Assembly: GCA_947462335.1 (NCBI GenBank)
Contig: OX381705.1
Coordinates: forward strand, 38,091,570-38,155,569
Source: Harmothoe impar
Lineage: Eukaryota; Annelida; Polychaeta; Phyllodocida; Polynoidae
Direction of reading: 5' to 3'
Length of the DNA stretch: 64,000 nucleotides
A program made the translations under genes and the position numbers. Shown piece by piece: positions 40,466-53,000 of this stretch. Within the stretch, counting starts at the first letter, position 1, and each line of letters starts with the position of its first letter. The notes beneath the pieces are model-generated. The model saw nothing but the letters and a program-made list of their open reading frames with translations. It was not told the DNA's origin and made no database searches.

Positions 40466-42869
40466 TGGAAGGCCGGTGCGACAGTGTGCCATTTGCTAAT
40501 TGCCATTTGCCATTTGTCATTTGCCAGCCATTTGCCAATTGCTGGTTGTCAGTTACTCTAGTTGTCAGTTGGCACTTGTAGATTGCCATTTGCCATTTGT
40601 ATAGGTGGTTGTTTATGCCAGTTGCTATTTGTCGGTTGTTTAATAGTTGCTATTTGGTAGTTCATTGGTGCAATTTTAGGGTTGTTTTAGTCTAGGCCTA
40701 GGCCTACATGGGATTATGTAGGCCCTACATGATCATATTATGGAAGGCCGGTGCGACATTGTGCTATTTGCTAATTGCTGATTGCCATTTGCTGGTTGCC
40801 AATTGCCATTTGCTGGTTTGAGGGTGCCAATTGCCAGAAAAGGTTGCCAATTGCTCAATGTGGTCATCAATCGGCAATATTGCCATTTGTCAATCGCCAT
40901 TTGCTGATTGCCATTTTGTCAATTGCCATATGCCATTTGTCAATGAAAATTTTGTCAGTTGACAGCTGTCATGTTGCCATATAGCTACTTCACAGTTAGA
41001 ATTGCCATTTGCTACTATGGCAAAATTGCCAGTTGCCTATTCTGAGGTCAGCAGTTCCTAGGATAGGCTAGAATGAGTATCAGTCTGTATCCGGAGGAAT
41101 TTACAGACTGACTGCACCGTATCTAAGTTTTGCGGGCACTTGCTATATATCACCATGACAACATGGTACGTCATATGGACGTCAAATTGGCCGCCACTAC
41201 TTTTTGAGCCTGATGGAGTTTAGAAATGAGCTAATGATGCTTATAAAACGGCTATATTCACATCTAAATTGGTGCAGGCCGCATAGGTGAGCCCTAAATC
41301 TATCTAAATATTTTTCAAATGAAGGCCATAGGTAATGTTTTCAATGCAGGCCACCCTTTTGAAAATTTCCCCCCCGAAATGAATGGGGGTCGCCCAGTAG
41401 CCCTACTGACGTGAGAGGATCGGGAGGCTTAGTAGGGGTACGAGAGTGGCTAAGGATAGGCCTACTAAGTCTAGGCTGTCCATCTTTTCTTTTTTTTTGG
41501 TTATGTAATGGTTTATTGCCATGATATTACCTACAATTTTTTGGTCCAGACTCTGAGGAGCCATCTCTAGGCGTCATATAATACAAGAAAATATGATTAG
41601 GGCCTACATAGATAGAGGGGGGTGCAGAGAGGTCCCCCCCTGGGGTCGTAAAGTCGCCGAAATTAACGGCCCCAGGTCACAAAGTCGCTTTTTAAGACCC
41701 ATTATGCTATAGCCAAATTTGTCCAAAAGTCGCCAGGTCGCTTATATTAGGCCTATTGTATAAGGTCGGCAGGTCGCCTGGAAAACAGCCCAGGTCGCCA
41801 GGTCGCTTTTGACCCCTCTAGAGCCACATAGAGCCTGACCTTTAGGAGGCATAGTACCGGTACCTAAATAGTACCACTAAATACCCTTTATGTAGTATAT
41901 TTTAGGCTAGAAAGGCTAGCTTGAATTAAATATATATGCTTTATTTTGGATAAATCCCTTACAATGATGATTATGATAATGGTTTCTAGGTATGTAGGCC
42001 TACTGTAGGCCTAGACATAGTCTGACCCTAGACCTAACTGTAAGTGTAAGCTGAGACTGGCAATTAATAGCAACTGATTACTAGCTAGTAGCTTACAAAT
42101 GGCAACTGGCAAACAGCAAATGGCAAATGGCAATTAGCAAATATCTACATTCAGCAAATGGCAATTAGCAAATATCTACATTCAGCAAATGGCAATTAGC
42201 CAACGGCAAATGGCAAATGACAATTAAGGTGTCACGGTACTAATCCAAATAGTCCCTACTAAAAACGGACTTGTGGTGGATATGATCAATGCTAGGAGAC
42301 CTTATTTTTGACTGGGAGTAATAATAGGCATACCAGAAGATGGGCAATGCTTGGTTTAAAAAAAGTGTATAAAAGTTTTTGGTATCCATGGTAACCAAGG
42401 GGTCACGCTAAGAGGTCAAAGTCAAGGTCACAGGTCGGTGGGGCACTTGAAAAATTGATCATATTCAGACTATGCTTTTTCCATGGCAACTAGCGCAAAA
42501 TCTAATCTGATTCCGATATTGATGGATATTTTTAAAAGATCGGAAATGACGTCAGCTCTTGTTTAAGGCGTCATTTATGAACGCCATCAAATTTTGAACT
42601 GCATTTGGAGCAACTTGATAGTGAAAAAGAGGAAAATGTCGGAACATCACTGTGCCAATTAGTAGGCCTACCGTGACACCTTAACAAATGGCACAATGTC
42701 GCACCGGCCTTCCATACTATGACTACCATATTAAGCAATTGGCAACATTTTATGGCAGTTGGCAACCTCAAACGAGCAAATGGCACCCTCAAACCGGCAA
42801 ATGGCAATTGGCAACCAGCAAATGGTAATTGGCAATTAGCAAATAGCACAATGTCGTACCGGCCTTCCA
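40464..42869. mobile_element. TTGCCATTTGC-array elements, two nested terminus pairs
   Basis: The terminus TGGAAGGCCGGTGCGACA occurs at 40466 and 40741, and inverted ending at 42714 and 42869. Inside each terminus are dozens of TTGCCATTTGC or CAATTGCCA units, facing inward from both sides. No transposase seen. The interior also holds AGGTCGCCAGGTCGC repeats (41640-41820). The left edge is 40 bases upstream of the MED23 YY1 motif. Confidence 0.8.
42228..42680. mobile_element. TTAA-flanked MITE
   Basis: 453 bp with terminal GGTGTCACGGTA and its complement. TTAA is directly repeated at 42224-42227 and 42681-42684. TTAA duplication fits piggyBac or Kolobok-type elements. It is nested in the TTGCCATTTGC element. 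Confidence 0.82.
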
Positions 42870-43739
42870 GCGGGGATGATGTCTATCTCTTTCTCATGCT
42901 CAACCAGGAAAAGTACTTTAACATCCGGTAACTGATACAGGAGGTGGACGTTTCGTTGTCAACAGGGTAAGAATCTTGATATAGTTATCACCTGTGCTCC
43001 TCTTAAGCAACTATGGCATTTTGTATTGGCTTCCAAAATATTCAGAGTTGACGTTGATGGTCGCATTCCGTATTACGTTCCGTAATTTGGTCAGAATCGA
43101 CTAGATCTAAACCACCTAAGATTTCAGGGCAGGTGGTTGTTGACCCACATACCAAACATACTGACTGGAACTGTGGTCCGTGCCTGTCACCCTGTGCTGT
43201 GGGAAGCCATTGGAGTGAGTCACTGATGCAGGAAGACCAGTCAGGCACGGACGGATTCAGACAATTAGGTCTTGAGGCTACATTTGTACCTTACATTAAT
43301 ACGTATGTATTACTGCTACTGCCGGTGACATGACTGAGTGATATTGAAAATTCAATTTAGCCTACTGTAACACTACTGTAGGTTACTGCCTAGGCTAGGG
43401 TCAGGCTTGGGCCCATGGAAAACGGCCCTGGAAAACCCCAAGACACACCCACCGGCACTGCGACTTCACAAGTTCACTTTCATATTCATCTATACTAGAC
43501 TATACCTGTCAACAGAGCTTTAGTATCCCATGCTGTGGTAGACTTAAGTTATAGTGTAACATTATCATATTCATAGACCTGTCCCTCTCACACCATCGTG
43601 ACCATGTCTATTTGGTGTTGGAATGAACCTTGAGTAAGTCTCCTCTGCAAAGCCATGGGATGTTTAAACTACACAAACAAACAAAACCTACAATCTTCTC
43701 ATTGAGTCATTCACTCCTGTGGCCCACACTGTGTGGCTG
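42870..43739. other. Intergenic, possible MRLC upstream region
   Basis: A good donor-like CAACAGG|GTAAGAA at about 42967 could end a non-coding MRLC first exon, but nothing else supports it. No repeats of note. Confidence 0.25.
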
Positions 43740-43840
43740 TGGGCCACCCGGGCCCATAGGAAGCCAGGTAATTACTGAGAAAACTCTGGGCCCGGACCCC
43801 AAACTACGGACTCCAGGGTCAGCGTTAGTGTCTACCCCTG
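43740..43840 (-). mobile_element. Solo end of the CAGGGG-ended element
   Basis: Complement of CAGGGGTAGACACTAAC at 43824-43840, with the GGGCCCGG subterminal motif, as at 12753. Confidence 0.65.
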
Positions 43841-44693
43841 GTTGTAACTCAATAGGGCGCAAGGGGATGTCTGACTCTTGAGAGTTACGGAGAGAAGTGT
43901 CAATTTTCTACTGGTTGTCCTTGACATAAGGACATAAGTTATGTCAATCAAACATGTAGAAATTTACACTCAATCAAGGCAGGCCATGATTGGCCATTCA
44001 TACTACTTACGGCCTCAATTGGGTGAGGCGAACCCTTCAAAAGGGTAATTATGCATAGGCACTTTCTCCAAAGTGCTCTAATTTAGTGAGTCTAATGTGT
44101 AGACATTATAAATGAATCTCAAAGTCTAAAAACGTAGCAAGGTAGAGGAAAGTTGTAAGAATTCCCCTGTGGAATTTCAGCTCAGAGAACCGTTTGTTAA
44201 GCCCAGGGGAGTACGAATCAAACCAACCTCGCATTTGGGCTAAATTTCCAGAATTTTTCAGACACCCACAGCAGTGAGCTTCGGCCGTGGGTATCGCAGG
44301 CTATACTATTACAGGGCTGAGAAGCTGTCGCCAAAAAGTGGCAACACTGATTCTGAAATTGGTCTCAATCTTGTCCTGATCTCAATCTTGTCCTGATCTC
44401 AAGATATTTGTAAACACTGATGTTTAGTGGGCGGATAATACGAGGGTATTTTCATGTTGCTATGGAACAGTAATAAAAAGCCAATTTCCGACCTTTGATA
44501 GGTGCAGTGTATAGGATTTTCCTGATTTAGAGGTGCAAGTTAATATGTTATGTGTGTGTGTGTGTGAGAGGGGGGGGGGTATATTCGTGAATTTACCGTA
44601 GTTGGATGTGGACTTTACATAATGTCTGATAATTATATTTTTAAAAGTACCGGTAAGTGCACTTATTTTGACACAACCTGTGATGTTTTTCAG
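43841..44693. other. Upstream of MRLC exon, unassigned
   Basis: Contains a GT run (44545-44565). Probably the end of MRLC intron 1. Confidence 0.35.
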
Positions 44694-44897
44694 TTTAAAC
44701 ACAGACTTTCACAATGTCCAGTCGGAAGGCCAAGGGGAAGGGGACAAAGAAGAGGGCACAGCGTGCCACTTCCAATGTCTTCGCTATGTTCGACCAAGCA
44801 CAAATACAGGAGTTCAAGGAGGCCTTCAACATGATAGACCAAAACAGAGATGGATTTATCGACAAAGAGGACTTGCACGACATGCTAGCTTCACTTG
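44694..44897 (+). CDS. MRLC exon with start codon
   Basis: The exon opens after GTTTTTCAG at 44693 with 20 bases of 5' UTR. ATG is at 44714, and it ends one base into the Gly62 codon at CTTG|GTGAGT. It holds the phosphorylation site and the first EF-hand loop. Confidence 0.95.
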
Positions 44898-47003
44898 GTG
44901 AGTTAACATAATCTGCCTCGATGGTCAGGTCTACTTTCACTACAAGTCTACATCTACATCTCTGTGAACATGTTTTTTTTCCATCATGTATCCAAGCAGA
45001 GGAGCGACTCTTTAAGAGGCATCTTCTGCTTGGATAGTGAGAGGATCTTGTGTTACCTTCTGCAATTATTGCATGGGACTGGGGTCCATTAAGCAGAAAG
45101 GTTGACCTACTTGTAGTGGAAAGGACTAGGAGTTGTAGGTCTACTACAGCCACCAGCAAAAAAAGGGTGGATATTAAAAGATGGGACATTCATCTACATG
45201 CTACACCAAGAAATATTACAAATATCATGTTGCAGCCAATCAAAATATTGAATGTAATAAAAGTCACAAAATCTGACCAAAAAGTTGGAGAGAAAAATTA
45301 AACTCTTAAGTACTACTAGATTCGACTTTTGTCTCCATTACGGTCCACACAACTCCAGTGCTAAGTCAATGGGAGGTATCTTGTAATACTAGGCGAGACC
45401 TTTTTTGTAAGACCTTTTTTGGCTAATTCTCTTCACCTATCTTGAATTATCTTGAATTATATAAATGTGTGGACAGATACTAGTTTGCACAGGGTCAGTG
45501 GATACTGGTACTCAGTGGTAGTGGGTAATGTTGGGTAGGGGATGTGGGGTAGGGGATGTGGGGTAGGGGAATGTGGGGTAGGAGGACGTGGGGTAAGGGA
45601 ATGTGGAGTAGGGAGATGTGGGGTTGGGAAATGGGGGGTAGGGGGGTGTGGGGTAGGGGATGTGAGATTTACAGCTTCAAGTTTTTAATAAATAAATAAA
45701 TTCAATCACTTAATTACCTTGACCCTGAGTCATCTGTGATTTCAATCACACGTCAATCTTTTTGTGGCTAAACAAAGCATTTTATTGATACTTGTATCCC
45801 AAACAAAATACAACCGTATTTTAAAGAAAAGGTTTTTAGCCTGAAGATATTGCTTATTTATGCGGCATTTATTAAATGTATGGTTTCAAACAAATCTGAT
45901 AAATCCCCCCCCTCCTTGGGGCGTGACATACTTTTTGAAGCGCCCCTGTGCTCTGGTTAGAAATGTTGTCAGTTTTGTAAAGTGACTAGTCATGTGAGGT
46001 GCTGCTCCGGTTAAGGGAATTTGGAATAATCCATGAAGAAACAAGTGACCGGTTGAGTAGATCTCCAGGTCACTGGAGGACACATTTAAGCAATGCATTG
46101 GAACCCGGTGCTCTACTTGAGGTCTGTAGATCCCCTACCAGAGCGACCTTAGCCTGTGCACATAAACAAACGCCCACTCCCTTCCTATTTTTCTACCCAG
46201 TGCATTGTCATTGTATTCCAATGGTCTTTTGGAGACCCGTTTTAGTAACAGAAAGGACTATCTTTTCTTTGATGCCCAAGACAAGACCTAAAGGGGTATT
46301 CTCACCACTCGCACTTAGTCATATAGTAGACTAGAAGTAGAACAGTACTAGAATTGTGAGTGGGATACGCTCGGTGATTATGCCACTTTAATTATTGAAC
46401 ACACTGCTAGTATTTAGACACGTCCTTTTAGTTTTAGCATGTTTCATGAACTTGTCTCGATGCAGGTAATTAGGTATGAGTAAGCTGGTAGAACTATGTA
46501 GGCCTTATACAGGTGTATGTTTGGTGTGGTAGTGTTGGTTACTGAGTAGGCCCAGGGCTGCTGCTGGCGTGTCCTTATATGGAGCTGGCCTCCCGTGCAG
46601 GAGGACGGGGGTGGCGTTCAGGGAATGTGGAAGGCATGAGGGGTGGGGGGTGGGGGGTAGTCTGGGGCCACGGTTGGCTGCTGGTCATTATATGTTTTGT
46701 TACCTCGTGTGCAGGTCGTGGGGGTGGGTGGGTGGTTGATGTCCCTACATATCCTTGTAGCAGGACAGATAGGCCAAAAGTATGTTACGAGGCCACATAC
46801 CTGTGAAGTACACATGTATTAGGAGTTCTCTCTCTTGAATACCATACATAAAAGAGCGAAATGACTACATAGTATTTCCTGACGTGACGCCCTGACTGTC
46901 TAATAGCATTCAGTATTTAGAAATAGGTATGGCCTTAGGTATTACTCATTGCAAAGAACACCGATGTGAACAAGGCTCAGACTGTCTACTGCACTGAGTC
47001 ACA

Positions 47004-47035
<32 letters not shown>

Positions 47036-50000
47036 NNNNNNNNNNNNNNNNNNNNNNNNNNNNNNNNNNNNNNNNNNNNNNNNNNNNNNNNNNNNNNNNN
47101 NNNNNNNNNNNNNNNNNNNNNNNNNNNNNNNNNNNNNNNNNNNNNNNNNNNNNNNNNNNNNNNNNNNNNNNNNNNNNNNNNNNNNNNNNNNNNNNNNNNN
47201 NNNNNNNNNNNNNNNNNNNNNNNNNNNNNNNNNNNGGGGGGGGCGTAATATGATCGGCAACAATCCGTTAGAGTCCATTGTTCTCAATTACAAAAAAGGA
47301 AGCATTCTAGTCTTTTCCAGTTGGTGTATAATACACTCATCTGCTAGTGCTTGTATTTAGAACCAGAGATAAATTAAAGAAAGCTTTTACCTGAAAAAAA
47401 AAACTAAATTGCCCGCTCTCGTTGCCCGCACAGTTAGACTTTTGGAAAGAGCTGTATCCCTAAATGGCCATTAATTGATTTAAAGGCTTTAATAGAGCTC
47501 ACAATACATGTGTTTTAATTACGTGCATTCTACACGGGGCATTCTATTGCTAATTAAGCTGGTATGGACAACCTAACATGTAATATATGGAAACTCAGCG
47601 ACAGACAAGTATCGATAACAAGTTACAACCATAGTGTAACGGTACATGAGTAGGGTGTGATATCTTATCTGCTGTATAAACGGATATGAAACGATGCTTA
47701 TGTCTAATAAAAATTTACAAATCTAATTATGGAATGGGAAACTAACCTGCACACTCTATTATATATAATACATGGTATTACACTGGTCAGTATTAGTACA
47801 ATACATATCAATTGTGTGCATCTACATGGGTACTCAGATTTTTGACCATGTCGCCGTGTCGATTTTTAGCCTGAGGGCTGTGTCGCGTGTCGAGTTTTAT
47901 ATGTTTAGAATATACTAGGACCTCCTACTATAACCCCAAAAAAACGAAAAATAATATTGGGCCGTAATTGGTGGTAATTTGCTTCAGCATAGGGCTCTAT
48001 GGGAGCGCGAAGATAACTGACAACCCCAAATTTGGATATTTCGTGACAACCAATGCTATCTCTATGGGAGGAGTAGGTGAGACACTTTTTTTCAGACATC
48101 TATCAAACACTTAAGTACTAGAGGTAATTTACAGGGGAGGTTACTTGCTATTATTTGTGTGCCTTCGGCCTCTGGCGAGTCGCATCGCTACCCTTGCCCC
48201 CCCCCCCCCCCCACAACTACTCCTCACTGAGCCCCTCCCCCTCCCACTGACCTGCGTGACCTTAATAGGCTCTCTCTCGAGTCTATGGTCACCCTGCTCT
48301 GCCCTGATGTAGCTTAACAATGTGTGGAGTAACTGGCAGGGCCCCAGTGTAGTTACTCCCAGCTTGGTGGTCACCATACAGGACAATCCAACATGGCGCC
48401 CTCCATGGAGGCTGCTGCTGCCCGAAAAGGCACATCCGTTATATGTAGTAGTGTCTGTAAACAGTGATAACCCTGATTCACTTTGCACTGACAATGCACA
48501 TATTGTTACAAAGACTATATGGAAATGTGAGTGGAGGGCCAGACACTGTAGAGACCAGGGCAGCTTAACTTGCAGTCTATTTGAAGAGACAGATTGGTCT
48601 GTTAATCGACAGTGAAAGTACCACACACCACTGTCGCAGACCAACCTGTGGTGGTGATATTCGCACCTCTACGATGTGCGTATAGCATTCCCCACTCGCA
48701 CCTCCTCGAGGTGTGGATAAGAATTCTTATTCGCACCTCGAGGAGGTGTAGGCTGGTTTCACTATTCGGACCTCGAGGAGGTTTAGCACAGGGGGCCATA
48801 GGGGGGGGGGGACAGGGGCACAATTTCTGACCTGTCGGGGGTAGAGGAGGGTAAGGGAGTGTTCATTCATTAAATACAGGGGGGGTGGTGGGATTTCGCG
48901 CGGAGGGGCGAACATTTCTTAAGCCGATAACGCGTAGAGTGCTTCACGCCCCCCTCGCCGGAGGAGCCGAAATATGTTTGCCCCCCCCCTTGAACTACAG
49001 TAACACACAGGCTTTTTTGCTTAAAAGGGGCTGAAATTTGTTCCTAATTATTATTGGCTAAGTGGATCGCTCTGCTGTTGGAGTGTTATATAATGGTGCG
49101 TAGCCAATGTTTGTTATAGGGGTCTCAGATTTCACTATATTGCTTCTATGTGCTATAATGCTTTACACTAGTCATGGATTAGTGTTCTATGTATTGTTAG
49201 GCCAGACCAAAAAAAAAATTGGTCAATGGATTTCGCGCACCTTATTTTCGGAAATGGAAATTATTTTTTTTGAAAAAAAAATTGTCAATGGATTTCGCTC
49301 GACTCCTTTTTTCTCAAAATTGAGAATTTTTTTTTTTTCAAATTTTTCTTCCAATAATTCCCCCAGATCAACCAATAAATTTTTATGTTAGGGGTCCACT
49401 AAGAACTTTTGTCAAAGACTGAAGACTGGGTTAAAAAAAATAAAAAATTGTCGCTCGCTCCACTTTTCCACTGACAAAATTCATTGACAAAAAAAAAATC
49501 TTTTAATTTTTTTTCGCTCGCTCGCACCATTTTTTGAAAAGTGAAATCCATTTTTTGGTGTGGCCTTATCCAACTTTACCCATGGTTACAGAGATATGAC
49601 TTGATATCTTCATGTATTTCAAGAAATGTTAAGAAAAAAAGGTGCCTGAAACGGGGCTGAAATTGTCTATATGATATAGTACAGGCTTAGGTCTCTATGT
49701 GATATAGTACAGCTATAGGTGTCTATATGATATAGTACAGGTTTAGGTGTCTATATGATACAGGGGTAGACACTAACATTTAAGACCATGGGCCACCCGG
49801 GCTCGCAGCCTCAGAAAGCTGGGGGCCCGGAAGTAAAGTTGTGGGCCCGGGAATTTCAATATTAAAGTCAGAAAGGGGTGGAAAAAATCTTCTTCACAAT
49901 GAAGCAGAGACAATATGTTTTTACTACTTGTCCTATTCACTCTCACGGACTCTCACTCTGCATATATTTCCAATCATTTGACAGACCTATGGCTGGGCCC

Positions 50001-53000
50001 CACTGTGCCCCCCTATAAACTCTTGCTGCCCATGGGTTATATACGATTGTCATCAATTCTCTGAAACCATCATTAGGGCATAGTATGTGGAAATAATCCA
50101 GCAATATTTATAGAGAAAATCTGCATAGATGTCAACTTGAAAAGAACTGGCATCTCCCGCTGGTTCATGGAATTGGGCTGCCTAGACATGGACTATGACA
50201 TCCAAATGACTATGACTTCCAAATGACATTATACATTTTGGTTAAAATATATCTCATTGCATCTATTTCTTCAAATACAAGTTGGGTGTCATGTCGAATA
50301 TGTGCTGAATTATTCTGTTTATTCTGGCTGATCATTATTTTTCCAGGCTTGTATTTCCATGTAATACATATTTCTTCCCCCCCCCCCCCCCCCCACAAGT
50401 AGGAGGTTGTATTAAGGGCATAATATCATAGATAGTACTAATTTTGGTCAAGGGAAAGGGTGGCCTAAAGGGGTTTGGGTTGGGAGTTGGCCCCCCAAAA
50501 TTCTCAAACTCAAATTCGACTTATAAGTGAGGTTTTTCAAAAGTTCAAAGCAAAGTTCTTTTAAGTCGATTTTTCCCTTCAAAAGTCCAATTCGACCTAC
50601 AGGTGGGGTCGACTTATGAGCGAGGTCTCATGGTAGTACATGATTAGGTGTCCATGTGAGATACCATAATGGCCTGTTTAGTATAACCTGGTTTAGCCTG
50701 GTAGTATAAGCTGGCCTTATACTTGGGGCCCGGTTTATACAACAGTAAGTCACCTTTTCTCCAGGCTTATACATGGGGCAGGCTTATACTTGAGCCCCGG
50801 CTTATACACGGGGATATACAGTATGTTATATGCCATAAATCTATACTTCCATATTAATACCAGTAACAATGAGCAATTGCTGGATGTATTATAGTGATGG
50901 ACACCACGTAGCCAATATTTACATATATTATATAGTTTGATGGACTGCTGTAACTATAGTCCGCTGTATTTTTGTAATTTGTCAAACTTGCTTGTATATG
51001 TAGAATCAACGAGTGGCCCTTTAATCTAGAACAGTGAGACATTGATTATCCGGCCTTGATAATCCGCTGATTCTGGCCCTCAAAAATCCGGCCCCTTCGA
51101 TTTTCCGGTTGATTTTTCTATCAGGGACAGTTCTAAACATAAGCATATAAATATACTTCAGTAATCCGGCAGCTTCAACATCCGATCGTGTTTTGCCTGT
51201 AATGTAGTAATGTAGTAATATTAGCATAATATTTTAATCTCTCTAGAATCTTTTAAATGATTATTGATGTGTGACTTTGTTTCTGTGTGTATGGCAGGCA
51301 AGGACCCTACTGAACAGTACCTGGAGGGCATGATGAGCGAGGCACCAGGCCCCATCAACTTCACCATGTTCCTCACCATGTTCGGGGAGAAACTCAATGG
51401 CACCGACCCAGAGGATGTCATTAAGAATGCTTTTGGTTGTTTCGACGAGGAGAATACAGGTAGTAAGTGTCATTCGTGAGTCAAATCACTACTTATTAGA
51501 TTTAAGATTTCATTAATTGAATATCGAATGTGTTTGGTGTTCTGAATGTTGCCATTTACTGTATTTAATGTTTCAATTAATCGACTCATAAATGTCAAGG
51601 TTCAGCGGTTTCTAGGTGAGAAATTGCGATACACATAAAACTGACATATACATGTATGGGTCATTAGTCCATGGTCGGTTGGAAGTAATATCACTGACCT
51701 AGTCTCCTTATCTGCCATACTTAATGGTTATTGACCATGTCACAACACATCCCTTGGTGATATCCATGTGATACACCTTATCACCACAGCCCCCCACCTT
51801 CCCCTCCCCAGCACGTAGGGTGCACACATGGCCTCACAGATACACACCGGTCAGCTGGCTGGTGTTGACACATGCGTTACATCACTCCCAGCTACGGGGT
51901 GATCTATAAGCTGCCTATCGGCCCGCATCGTCCTATTACCTATACAAGTGGGGACCAACCAGGATCCTGCTATCACTAGATACAGCTAATGTAATTCTGT
52001 AGCTAGCCTTATGGATATTTACATTGAATACGAAATCGTGCATGTCCTGGTTGTGCCCAATTTATGCGGTTTAGATAGATTTTGGTATTTTAAAAACTAG
52101 ATTTGAGAATACAAAACGTAGTTGATCAAAAACGTAATATGTAGCTTGGTCCAAGTGAGAGCCAACATTCAATGACACCCCACCGACAGTATGTCTCATG
52201 TTAATTAATACGATAAAACGAGATCTATGATTGAAACACTGCTTACGTTATTTACTGGTGCACTTTATATTTTGTACAGGTTACATCCACGAGGACAGGT
52301 TACGGGAGCTGCTCACCACAATGGGCGACCGCTTCACCGATGAAGATGTAAGTGTCGAGACATGTTCATCACATACCATACCGTCGCATCTTAGTGTTGG
52401 GTTTTATATACGGGTGAGAGGCTACGCAGTGTGGCCACGGCCATCTTTAATTTGTCACCTGAGACAGTCGGAAACACTAGGTGGCGGCCTGTGCGTCCGT
52501 GTGGCGCCCTCTGTGCCTTGTGGATGCACTGGAGTCCCGTCCAGCAGGCGTGAGCCACCCACCCCAGGGGGGGATGCCCTCACATAGCCCCCGCCACCCT
52601 CTGTCCACTCCTCCTTCACGGTAACCTCTCTCACCGGTCCGTACGGCATTACGACCATTACGATTTCTGGTGGCAAATTACGATTTTTTTAGGAATTTTG
52701 GAATATCCCTCCACATTGGACCAATAGGTAGGAAAAAAGGGTTGGAAAAAGAGATATGGGAAACTACTCACCATAACCTTGCCAACAAACTGGTCTGTTA
52801 TTCTTAATGAGAATGAGGCATTATATTTCACATTGTATATGCAGCATAAAGAAATCATGTATGTGTAAGATCATTCTAAGGGACCTACTACTGTTACGAT
52901 TTTTGTTAGGATTTCAAGCAAAAATTGTTACGATTTTTGGGCCTAAAAATCGTAACAGATACGATTTTGAGGGTGAGTAACTTGGCATCCCTGCAGAGGC

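Noticed and set aside
42900..42968. MRLC non-coding first exon
   Set aside because: Only a donor-like CAACAGG|GTAAGAA supports it. No promoter motif or conserved sequence was seen.
44695..45189. 164-codon minus-strand frame over the MRLC exon
   Set aside because: Antisense shadow of the light-chain exon, no recognisable family.
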